Assembly: GCF_000715075.1 (NCBI RefSeq)
Contig: NC_134093.1
Span: forward strand, 98,316,826 to 98,380,825
Source: Nicotiana tabacum
Lineage: Eukaryota; Streptophyta; Magnoliopsida; Solanales; Solanaceae
Length of the DNA stretch: 64,000 bases
Direction of reading: 5' to 3'
The notes under the pieces are model-generated. The model saw nothing but the letters and a program-made list of their open reading frames with translations. It was not told the DNA's origin and did not search any database. Positions 24,931-34,271 of this stretch are shown in pieces (the stretch's first letter is position 1; the number at the start of each line of letters is the position of its first letter). The translations under genes and the position numbers were made by a program.

Positions 24931-25975
24931 ACCATTACTCGTCCTCGAGTAATCAAACTACACTTCACATAGACACGACCTTTTTAAACAACTCTTCGAA
25001 CTCATCACACCAAGAATAATCAAAACAGATTAAGCAAAATACTGTTACATCCTCGCCTCAAGATTTGACTCAAAAGCACCACACATTTTTCACAACCTTC
25101 TCAGTTACTCTATCACATAGGTCAATGGCATTACCTTTCCTTCATGAATCAAGTGCCCTCACACAACAATAGAGAGTAGTTCCACACACAATAAAATTCA
25201 AGAACACATAGGAACTCAGGATAGAAAGAATTAACTCACTCTCAGAAATGAAATTCATGTGCCACAAAGAATGTACCATAAGCTTGCCGTAGTGTAATAC
25301 TCTACTAATTGAGCTCATTCATTCAAGGATCAAGGACTTTATTTGGTTGTAATATAAGCTGTAGGATGGGTAGGATATATTTGGATATAAGCATGACTAC
25401 ACCTCCTTAAATACTTTAATACATACAGTTTAACCATTTAAAACTCCAAACTTATGCCAAACCATAATTCCACCTTCACGTCAATATACGTCAACTCTCA
25501 ACTTCTTTAAGCACAAATACATCAAGATTTACCACTATCAATGAATAATTGCATAACAATGCAACTATAATTTTTTTCAATTCAAGGGGCTTTTATTTTA
25601 TTTTTTTAAAACAATGCACCTTTCTTCTTATTTTATAGTTCCACTGAAAAGCCAAACCAACACCCCACACTTTAACTTTTACAAAGTTCATAACAATTTC
25701 AAGTGCTCGTGAGAGGTAAAATGGGTAAGGCTTGTAATGCGGTTTCCAAAGAAACAAGATTACAGGCTCAAATAGGTTAACTACGATATATAACAATTAG
25801 GCGGATACAACATATAACTGGCTCAACAAAGAAATGCCTATATAACTTCCAAGAGTGAATGAAACTACTATTTTGCTTTGCAAACACATAGGGCAAGTTC
25901 TAGACATCAAATTTACTGCACAGAATACCCAACACCTCACACACACGGCACATAACGCACTCAGGATCGGACTCA
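24931..25975 (-). other. Element D internal region, 3' side, non-coding
   Basis: This is AT-rich sequence between the polypurine tract and the insertion point of E. I see no convincing reading frame. Confidence 0.6.
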
Positions 25976-25980
25976 TCGTG
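25976..25980. other. Target duplication TCGTG, left of E
   Basis: TCGTG here is repeated at 37242-37246 directly after E's 3' LTR. This is the 5-bp duplication made by Ty3/gypsy integrase. Confidence 0.92.
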
Positions 25981-26654
25981 TATAACGACCTGGCCGGTCG
26001 TTTCGAGAGTTATAGCCCTATTTTCTCCATTTCTACTTCTTTATGTGTTATTCAGCTATATTATGTTATATCGGGTTAGTTGGTTCAGGACCGGAGTGGT
26101 TTCAGAGTGAATTGAGACACTTAGTCTCTTAAGTTAGAAAAGTCAACTGGATGTTGACCTATGTGTAAACGATCTCGGATTTGAATTCTGATGGTTCCGT
26201 TAGCTTTGTTAGGTGATTTTGGACTTGGGAGTACGTCCAGAATATGATTTGGAGGTCCGTGCTAGAATTAGACTTGAATTGGCGAAATTGGAAATTTGGC
26301 GATTTCGGTCGGCAGTGGAAAACTTAATATCGGGGTCAGAATGGAATTCCGAAAGTTGTAGTAGGTTCGTGGTGTCATTTGTGATGTGTGTGCAAAATTT
26401 GAGGTCATTCGGACGTGGTTTGGTTGGTTTCGGCATCGGTTGCCGAATTTGAAAATTTAGAAGTTCTTAGGCTTGAATCCGAGGGTAATTTGGTGTTTGG
26501 ATGTTGTTTTGAGTGATTCGAAGGTTCGACTAAGATTTTATGTTGATATATGACTAGTTGGTATTTTTGGTTGAGGTCCCGAGGGCCTCGAGGTGATTCC
26601 AGGGGGTTAACGGATTGTCAAAGTTGGAATTTGCAGCTGGAGCTCCTGCTACTG

Positions 26655-26998
26655 CTATTTTCGCACCTGCGGAAGAATGCCTCACAAGTGTGAGGCCGCT
26701 GGTGCCAGTGGGTAGTGCGCAGGTGCAGGCAATGCTGGACTAGGCAGGTTGTGCAAGTGCGAGTTGGAGGTCGCATCTGCGAGCCCGCAGGTACGAAACC
26801 TGGGGCGCAGATGCGGAAAGGGGAATACTGGGCAGGCTTCGCAGAAGCGGAGGAAAACGTATAGATGCGGCTTCGTAGGTGCGACGATGTTGCCATAGAT
26901 GCGGAGCCTGGGCATGTAAGTGAGTTGCACAAGTGCGGATCTTTGGAGCGCATGGGCGGTCACGCGGGCGCGAGAAAATGGCCGCAGGTGCGAAAAAC
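26655..26998 (+). repeat. GC-rich CGCAGGTGCG array in E U3
   Basis: About a dozen irregular units of the type GCGCAGGTGCGAG end 13 bases before the TATA box. The matching array of the 3' LTR is at 34955-35285. Confidence 0.8.
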
Positions 26999-27010
26999 CT
27001 AGGCAGAAAC

Positions 27011-27018
27011 TATAAATA
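27011..27018 (+). promoter_or_regulatory. Probable TATA box of element E promoter
   Basis: TATAAATA in the context AAACTATAAATAGAACCC, directly after the GC-rich array, is a textbook plant TATA box. Transcription would start about 30 bases downstream (near 27045), which would mark the U3/R boundary. The 3' LTR copy reads CATAAATA (35296-35303). Confidence 0.65.
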
Positions 27019-27113
27019 GAACCCTTCGCGATTTTGGTGCATTCTTCACCATTTCTATTTGGTTTTTGGAGCTTTTGGGAGAGGTTTGAAGAGGGAATCA
27101 AGGGGGTTTCGTT

Positions 27114-27122
27114 GAGGTAAGT
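27114..27122 (+). promoter_or_regulatory. Candidate 5' splice donor 1 in E LTR
   Basis: GAGGTAAGT is a near-perfect plant 5' splice site about 70 bases after the predicted transcription start. It is conserved at 35399-35407 in the 3' LTR and at matching places in the other LTRs. Confidence 0.5.
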
Positions 27123-27511
27123 CACTTGAGCCCTAATACTTGTATATATGGTGATTTTTCGTTGTTTAATCATGGTAATTAGTGAACATGAGGGGTTAGG
27201 GCTTGGAATATATGGAGAGTAATTTAAGGATTTGAAGGACCAAACGATGTCGGATTTTGATGAATTTGGTATGGTTAGACTTGTGAGAGAATGAGCTTTC
27301 TAGTTTTGTAAATTTTGTTAGATTTCGAGACGTGGGCCGGGGGGCCGGGTTTGAGCCAATTTCGGGTTTTGGTCTAATTTTGAAGCTTTTCTTGTGGAAT
27401 TCATTCCATTAGCGTATAGTGATGGTATTGTACTGATTGTGAATATATTTGGCATACTTGGAGGCCGAGTCCAGAGGCAAGAGCATTGCGGGGTAGAGAT
27501 TTGACCGGTTT

Positions 27512-27520
27512 GAGGTAAGT
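27512..27520 (+). promoter_or_regulatory. Candidate 5' splice donor 2 in E LTR
   Basis: A second GAGGTAAGT lies 398 bases after the first. The 3' LTR copy has GAGGTAAAT. Element A has an identical site at 2876-2884. Confidence 0.45.
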
Positions 27521-28082
27521 AACGATTGTAAATCTAGTCGTGAGGGTATGAAACCCCGAATTTTGTATCATTCTACTATTTTTAGTGACGCACATGCTAG
27601 GTGACGGGCATGTGGGCGTGCACTGTTGGGGATTTGTGACTTGGTCCATCCCATAGCAACTGTAAAGTTGCATACTTTGTCGAAGCCATATGATACTTAT
27701 ATGTTTTAGAAAGAATTTCTGTAAATTGGGCTGAATGCCATGTTTGGGCCTTGCGCCAATGCTGTTTAGACCCTTAGGGGCTGTTTCTTACCATCCTCTC
27801 ATTGTTTTTGATTGAAAATCTATACTCAGTCATGTTTATACTTGTTTACCGCATAACTCAATTTTATGACTTTATTTTGATACATATAAATATTTTGGGC
27901 CGAATGCCCTGTTTTTACTGAAATTCCCGAGTGACTTGAGAGGTTTATGACTGAGTGAGGCTGATGGCATGATTTGTGAGGATGAGGGTGGATCGGGGCT
28001 GCCTGCCTGCAACATACTTTATTATTATGGCACGTGAGTTGTCCGTGCAGCACATGAGTTGTTCGTGCAAATTATAGCGCTT

Positions 28083-28097
28083 GGGCTGAAGGAGCCC
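28083..28097 (+). other. Conserved LTR hairpin, element E
   Basis: GGGCT-GAAGG-AGCCC after ATAGCGCTT, as in A and C. Confidence 0.6.
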
Positions 28098-28185
28098 CTT
28101 CGGAGTCTGTACACACCCCCAGTAAGTGCAGGTACCTACTGAGTGCGAGTGCCGAGTACCGAGTGCTGAGTGACTGGGAGGCATG

Positions 28186-28310
28186 AGTGATTGTGAGGTA
28201 TGCCCAAGTGGCAAGAGTGATTGTGAGGTATGCTCGAGTGGCAAGAGTGATTGTGAGGTCTACCCGAGTGGCACGAGTGATTGTGAGGTCTGCCCGAGGG
28301 GTTGTATATG
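28186..28310 (+). repeat. 30-bp tandem repeat in E 5' LTR
   Basis: Four units of GAGTGATTGTGAGGT with a variable GCCCGAGTGGCA tail. The 3' LTR (36457-36550) has only three units, so one unit was gained or lost after insertion. Confidence 0.85.
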
Positions 28311-28999
28311 AGTGATGTTTAGCCCGAGGGGCTGTTTATGATTTCATCATTTTTTCTCACCTTTGAATTAATCCTTTGTTTGAAAAACTGTTGGAAAAAT
28401 ATCTTTAAATGATTTTTACTGGAACCGGGTTTAAACGAGATGATTTGATTCAAACACTGATTTTTAAAGCCTGCTGTACTTTACTGAGATTTCATGATAT
28501 GAACGTTATATGCTTTATTGCTCGTCACTACTGCTCAGTCTTTATTTATTATTGTTACTTACTGAGTTGGCGTACTCACGTTACTCCCTGCACCTTGTGT
28601 GCAGATTCAGGTGTAGCTAGACACGCTAGCGTTTATTGAGTGTTCTGGTTGCAGATGTTTCTTGGAGATAGCAAGGTAGCTGTTTGGAGATCGCAGACCC
28701 TGCTCTTCTCCCTCTTATCTTCCTCTAGTTGTATTTAGCTATTTTCCAGGCTGAGTTAGCCTTGATATTGTTAAACAGATTGTAGTAGATGCTCATGACT
28801 AGTGACACCCCGATGTCGGGCTTTTCTTTTCCGCACTTCTGTTTTCTCTGATTTGAACTCCTTAAATGAAGGTTTTATGTTAAATAGTATTGAAATTATC
28901 TTTGAAATGAAAATATCAGTTTGTTTGGAAATGAGTCAGCTTGCCTAGTTGCATGATAGGCGCCATCATGACAGATTAGGTTTTTGGGTCGTGACAGAT

Positions 29000-29011
29000 T
29001 GGTATTTGAGT
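29000..29011 (+). other. Element E primer binding site, decayed
   Basis: TGGTATTTGAGT lies three bases after the LTR end. Its position and first six bases match the tRNA-iMet site TGGTATCAGAGC of the sister elements. Confidence 0.8.
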
Positions 29012-29160
29012 CTAGGTTACATAGGTCTCACGAGTCATGAACGGGTTTAGTAGAGTCTTGCGGATCGGTACGGAGACGTCTGTACTTATCTTCGAGAGGC
29101 TACAGAACCTTTAGGAAACTCCATATTCTTGAATTCTTATCGTGCGAATCTGTTGATTCT
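29012..29160 (+). other. Conserved untranslated leader of E
   Basis: This stretch (CTCACGAGTCATGA, TAGAGTCTTGCGGATCGG, CTTATCTTCGAGAGGCTAC) is present right after the primer site in B, C, F, G and H too. Conservation even in coding-free elements points to a cis-acting packaging or reverse-transcription role. It includes a candidate dimerisation hairpin at 29068-29085. Confidence 0.65.
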
Positions 29161-29177
29161 AGTAACTAAACATCTGT

Positions 29178-29195
29178 TGTTTCATTCTCTCACAG
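29178..29195 (+). promoter_or_regulatory. Candidate 3' splice acceptor abutting gag ATG
   Basis: GTTTCATTCTCTCACAG runs directly into the gag start ATGGTGAGG. The pyrimidine-rich tract plus CAG is the form of a plant 3' splice site. Element H has the same arrangement (TTCTATTCTCTCACAG before its ATG, 58631-58650 on the minus strand). Confidence 0.5.
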
Positions 29196-30690
29196 ATGGT
29201 GAGGACTCGTACTACCGGTCAGGAGGGCCAGCCACCAGTACCACCAGCCAGGGCCGCGAGAGGCCAAGACCGCGGTAGAGGCCGTGGTAGGTGCAGAGGT
29301 GCAGATCCACCGGTTGTCCCAGATTAGGACTAGGTTCCAGTTGTTGATGCACCAGCTCAGGAACCACCTGGGCCTATTGTGATTTCAGGCCTTCAGGAGG
29401 CTCTAGCTCAGATTCTGACAACGTGTACTGGCCTTGCTCAGGCAGTCTCTATTTCGACGGCCGCAACCACTTCTTAAGCCAGGGGAGGCACTCAGACTCC
29501 CGTTGCTTGCACACCCGAGCAGGTTATTCAGGGACTTCAGACACCGAAGGCATTACCATCCCATCCGGTTGCTGTTGCTCAGGATTATGTGGTTCCTGCT
29601 ATGCCTGAGGATGATCAGCGTAGGTTGGAAAGGTTTGGGAGACTCCAGCCACCACCTTTCAGTGGCACAAAGAGAGAGGATGCTCAGGACCTTTTGGACA
29701 AGTGTCAGAGGATACTCCGTACTACTGGTATTTTGGAGACTTGTGGGGTCTCATTCACTACCTTTCAGTTTTCTGGGGCTGCACTCAGATGGTGGGAGAC
29801 TTAGGAGAGGCGTAGGCTTGTTGGAGCAGCACTCCTTACTTGGCAGCAGTTCTCCGTGGACTTTTTGGAGAAGTTCGTGCCTCGATCTCGCAGAGAGGAG
29901 CTATGTAGAAAGTTTGAGCAGCTTCGCCAGGGTGATATGTCTGTGACATAGTATGAGAAGCGGTTCTCCGAGTTGACCCGTCATGCGATCTCGTTAGTTC
30001 CCACGGACATGGAAAGGATCATGAGGTTTATTGATGGTCTCACTTATCAACTACAGTTGCTCATGACTAGAGAGAAGGTTTCGGGTGCTACTTTTGATGA
30101 GGTTATTGACATTGCTCGGCAGATTGAAATGGTTCGCGGTCAGGAGAGGGTTGAGAGGGAGGCCAAGAGGCCTCGTGGTCAGGGTGGATTCAGCGGTGCT
30201 CTTTTTGGGGGTTAGTTCCAACACGGTAGATATCATCATTTTAGGCAGGCTCAGTCAGCTCGGACATTTCATCGGGGTGCATCATCTGGCCATGGTTCTC
30301 ATAGTTCTCATTAGGGCCACTCATCACTTAGTGCCCTTCCAGTTCAGAGTTCATCCCGTGCTCCACCTGTTCAGGGCTCTTCCATGCCAGGTTCTTCTAC
30401 TAGTCATCCCGGTGCTAGGGGTTCACTTCAGTTTCCGCCGCCAGCACCAGGGAGTTGTTTTGAGTGTGGGGAGCTTGGGCATATGTGGAGATAATGTCCT
30501 CATCATCATAGAGGTCTATCTCAGCAGAGGAGTCAGTCTCCGACTACAACACCAGTTACCTCACCACCCGCCCAGTCAGCTCGGGGTGGAGGTCAGTCAG
30601 CTAGGGGTCGCCCTAGAGGGGGCGGTAGATCAGGGGGTGGTCAGGCCCGTTTCTATTCCCTCCCTGCCAGACCATATGCTATTGCTTCAG
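29196..30690 (+). pseudogene. Element E gag, broken
   Basis: Gag forms the virus-like particle and binds RNA. The start MVRTRTTG is shared with G and H and follows the acceptor-like CAG. An Arg/Gly-rich and Pro-rich N-terminus is followed by the capsid region (PPPFSGTKREDAQD near 29650 to VIDIARQIE near 30125) and a zinc knuckle CFECGELGHMWR-stop-C (30456-30497) of the CX2CX4HX4C type. In-frame stops occur near 29323, 29815, 30214, 30314 and 30493, mostly TAG where a Gln codon is expected. The frame is otherwise continuous into protease, as in single-frame Tekay elements. The longest intact pieces are 29589-29804 and 29973-30215. Confidence 0.88.
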
Positions 30691-33600
30691 ATGCTGTGAT
30701 TACAGGTATTGTCTCAGTTTGTCACAGAGATGCCTCAGTATTATTTGTCCCTGGTTCCACGTATTCATATGTTTCCTCGTATTTTGCCCATTTTCTAGAT
30801 ATGCCCCGTGAGTCCTTAGTTTCATCTGTACATGTATCTACTCCTGTGGACGATACTATTATTGTGGACCGCGTATATCAGTTATGTGTGGTGACTATTG
30901 GGGGTCTAGAGACCCGAGTGGATCTATTATTGCTCAGTATTGTTGACTTTGATGTGATATTGGGTATGGATTGGTTATCTCCATGTCATGCTGTTCTAGA
31001 TTGTCATGCTAAGATGGTGACATTGTCTATGGCGGGAATTTCGAGGGTTGAGTGGAGTGGTGCTGTAGATTATGTACCAAGTAGGGTGATTTCATATTTG
31101 AAGGCTCAACGCATGGTTGAGAAGGGTTGCCTATCTTATTTGGCTTTTGTGAGGGATGTTAGTGCAGAGACTTCTGTCATTGATTCTGTTCCGGTGGTGC
31201 GTGATTTTATGGATGTGTTTCCTGCAGACCTGCCGGGTATGCCGCCTGACAGGGATATTGACTTTGTTATTGATTTGGTGCCGGGCACTCAGCCCATTTC
31301 TATTCCACCGTATCGAATGGCACATGCGGAGTTGAAGGAATTGAAAGAATAGCCTCAGGAACTCCTTGATAAGGGGTTTATTCGGCCTAGTGTGTCGCCT
31401 TGGGGTGCACCGGTTCTATTTGTGAAAAATAAGGATGGTTCCATGAGAATGTGTATTGATTACAAGCAGTTGAACAAGGTCAGAGTCAAGAACAAGTATC
31501 CTTTGCCTCGTATTGATGATTTATTCAACCAGCTTTAGGGAGCGAGGGTGTTCTCCAAGATCGATTTGAGGTCCAGTTATCACCAGCTGAAGATTCGGGA
31601 TTCATATATTCTTAAGACAACTTTTAGGACCCGATATGGCCATTATGAGTTCTTGGTGATGTCTTTTGGGCTGACCAATGCCCCAGCAGCATTCATGCAT
31701 TTGATGAACAGTGTATTCCAGTCCCATTTGGACTCATTCGTCGTTATATTCATTGATAATATCCTGGTGTACTCTCGTAGCCAAGAGGAGTACGCTCAGC
31801 ATTTGAGGATTGTATTATAGAGATTGAGAGAGGAGAAGCTTTATGGAAAGTTCTCCAAATGTGAGTTTTGGCTCAGTTCAGTAGAATTCTTGGGGCACGT
31901 GGTGTCCAGTGAGGGTATTCAGGTGGATCCGAAGAAGATAGAGGCGGTGCAGAGTTGACCCAGACCGTCCTCAGCCACAGAGATTAGGAGCTTTCTTGGT
32001 TTGGCAGGTTATTACCGTCGCTTTGTGGAGGGATTTTCATCTATTGCATCGCCCTTGACCAAATTGACCCAAAAGGGTGCTCCATTCAGTGGACAGATGA
32101 ATGTGAGGAGAGCTTTCAGAAGCTCAAGACTGCTTTGACCACAGCTCCAGTGTTAGTTCTGCCATCAGCTTCAGGTTCTTACACCGTGTATTGTGATACC
32201 TCAAGGATAGGCATTAGTTATGTTTTGATGCAGGAGGGTAGGGTGATTGCCCATGCCTCGCGCTAGTTGAAGTCCCATGAGAAGAACTATCCTGTCCATG
32301 ATCTTGAGTTAGCATCCATTGTTCAAGCCTTGAAGATTTGGCGTCATTATTTGTATGGGGTTCATTGTGAGATCTATACTGATCACCGGAGTCTGCAGTA
32401 TCTGTTAAAGAAGAAGGATCTTAGTTTGCGTTAGCGGAGATGGTTGGAGCTTCTTAAGGACTATGATATCACTATTTTGTACCATCCGGGGAAGGCCAAT
32501 GTGGTGGCCGATGCTTTGAGTCACCGGGCAGAGAATTTGGGGAGTTTAGCATATCTTCCAGCAGAAGAGAGAACTTTGGCATTGGACGTTTAGGCCTTAG
32601 TGGGCCAGCTTATCAGATTGGATATTTCGGAGCCTAGTCGGGTATTGGCTTGTGTGGTCTCCAGGTCTTCTCTTTATGACTGCATCAGGGAGAGTCAGTA
32701 TGATGACCCCCACTTGCTCGTTCTTCAGGACAGGGTTCGGAGAGGTGATGCTAGGGATGTGACTATTGGTAATGATGTCGTGCTGAGAATGCAGGGCCGG
32801 ATATGTGTGCCTAATATAGATAGGCTTCGAGAGTTGATTCTTGAGGAGGCCCACAGCTCGCGGTATTCCATCCATCCGGGTGCCGCGAAGATGTACCAGG
32901 ATTTGAGGTAGCACTATTGGTGGAGGCGGATGAAGAAGGATATAGTTGAGTTTGTGGCTCGGTGTCTCAACTATTAGCAGGTTAAGTATGAGCATCAGAG
33001 ACCGGGTGGCTCGCTTCAGAGATTAGATATCCCAGAGTGGAAGTGGGAGCGTATCACCATGGACTTTGTAGTTGGGCTCCCACAGACTTCGAGGAAGTTT
33101 GACGCTATTTGGGTTATTGGGGATCAGCTGACCAAGTCTGCGCATTTCATTCCAGTTGGTACTACTTACTCTTCAGAGCGGTTGGCTGAGATTTACATCC
33201 GAGAGATCGTTCGCCTGCATGGTGTCCCACTTTCCATTATTTTAGATAGGGGTACTCAGTTCACATCACAGTTTTGGAGGGTCGTGCAGCGAGAGTTGGG
33301 TACTCAGGTTGAGTTGAGCACAACTTTTCACCCTCAGACGGACGGGCAGTCCGAGAGCACTATTCAGATATTGGAGGACATATTGCGTGCTTTTGTCATT
33401 GACTTTGGGGGATCATGGGACCAGTTTCTGCCACTCACGGAGTTTGCATATAACAACAGTTATCAGTCGAGTATTCAGATGGCTCCGTACGGGGCTTTAT
33501 ATGGGAGGAGGTGCAGATCTCCGGGGGATCATGGGACCAGTTTCTACCACTCACGGAGTTTGCGTATAACAACAGTTATCAGTCGAGTATTCAGATGGCT

Positions 33601-34252
33601 CCGTACGGGGCTTTATATGGGAGGAGGTGTAGATCTCCGATTGGATGGTTTGAGCAGGGTGAGGCTAGGCTCTTAGGTACAGATTTGGTCCAGGACGCAT
33701 TAGATAAGGTGAAATGGATTCAGGAGCGGCTTCGCACAACGTAGTCTAGGCAGAAGAGCTACACGGATAGGAAGGTCCGTGATGTGTCTTTTATGGTTAG
33801 GGAGAAGGTCTTGCTGAAGGTATCACCCATGAAGGGTGTTATGAAGTTTTGGAAGAGGGGCAAGTTGAGCCCCCGATTTATTGGGCCTTTTGAGGTTCTT
33901 CAGAGGATAAGAGAGGTGGCTTATAAGCTTGCCTTGCCACCCAGCTTGTCGAGTGTGCATCCAGTGTTTCATGTTTCCATGCTCCGGAAGTATATTGGAG
34001 ATCCGTCCCATGTTTTGGATTTTAGCACGGTTCAGTTGGAGGGTGATATGACTTATGATGTGGAGCCGGTGGGCTATTTTGGATCGGCAGGTTCAAAGGT
34101 TGAGGTCAAAGGATATAGCTTCAGTGAAGGTGCAATGGAGAGGTCATCATGTGGAGGAGGCCACCTGGGAGACCGAGCGGGAGATGCAGAGTAGATATCC
34201 ACGCCTATTCGAGACTCCAGGTATGTTTCTAGACCCGTTTGAGGACAAATGA
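30690..34252 (+). pseudogene. Element E pol (PR-RT-RH-IN-chromodomain), broken
   Basis: Protease spans about 30700-31100; at its active site the expected catalytic Asp reads Val (FVPGSTYS) and ILGMDWLS follows. Reverse transcriptase covers about 31240-31950 ([39 protein letters not shown]) and its active-site box reads FIDN, the second Asp changed to Asn. RNase H covers about 32000-32520 ([28 protein letters not shown]). Integrase covers about 32800-33800 with HPGAAKMYQD, MDFVVGLP, DRGTQFTS and SESTIQ, and is disrupted by a 116-bp tandem duplication. The GPFEVL fold and a chromodomain-like tail end at 34252. Stops occur near 31351, 31536, 31819, 31957, 32265, 32431, 32592, 32909, 32974 and 33742. 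The frame changes near 32090, 33523 and 34070. Confidence 0.92.
33407..33638 (+). repeat. 116-bp tandem duplication inside E integrase
   Basis: GATCATGGGACCAGTTTCT recurs exactly 116 bases later (33411 and 33527), and the two units differ by a few bases only. Since 116 is not a multiple of three, it shifts the integrase frame. Confidence 0.92.
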
Positions 34253-34258
34253 ATGTTT

Positions 34259-34270
34259 AAGAGGGGGAGG
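34259..34270 (+). other. Element E polypurine tract
   Basis: AAGAGGGGGAGG lies one base before the 3' LTR. Confidence 0.88.
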
Positions 34271-34271
34271 A

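Larger units (their letters stand above)
25981..28996 (+). repeat. Element E 5' LTR
   Basis: It starts TATAACGACC, a G-to-A change from the TGTAACGACC of the 3' LTR, and ends TCGTGACA. It contains a GC-rich array, a TATA box, two GAGGTAAGT sites, the conserved hairpin and a 30-bp tandem repeat. Confidence 0.93.

Noticed and set aside
26618..27173. Minus-strand ORFs of 111-163 codons, His/Arg/Pro-rich (and their copies at 34833-35337)
   Set aside because: They are antisense readings of the GC-rich LTR array, where stop codons are rare.
30085..30699. 204-codon plus-strand ORF overlapping gag
   Set aside because: It is the +1 shadow frame of E gag; the real frame carries the zinc knuckle and capsid motifs.
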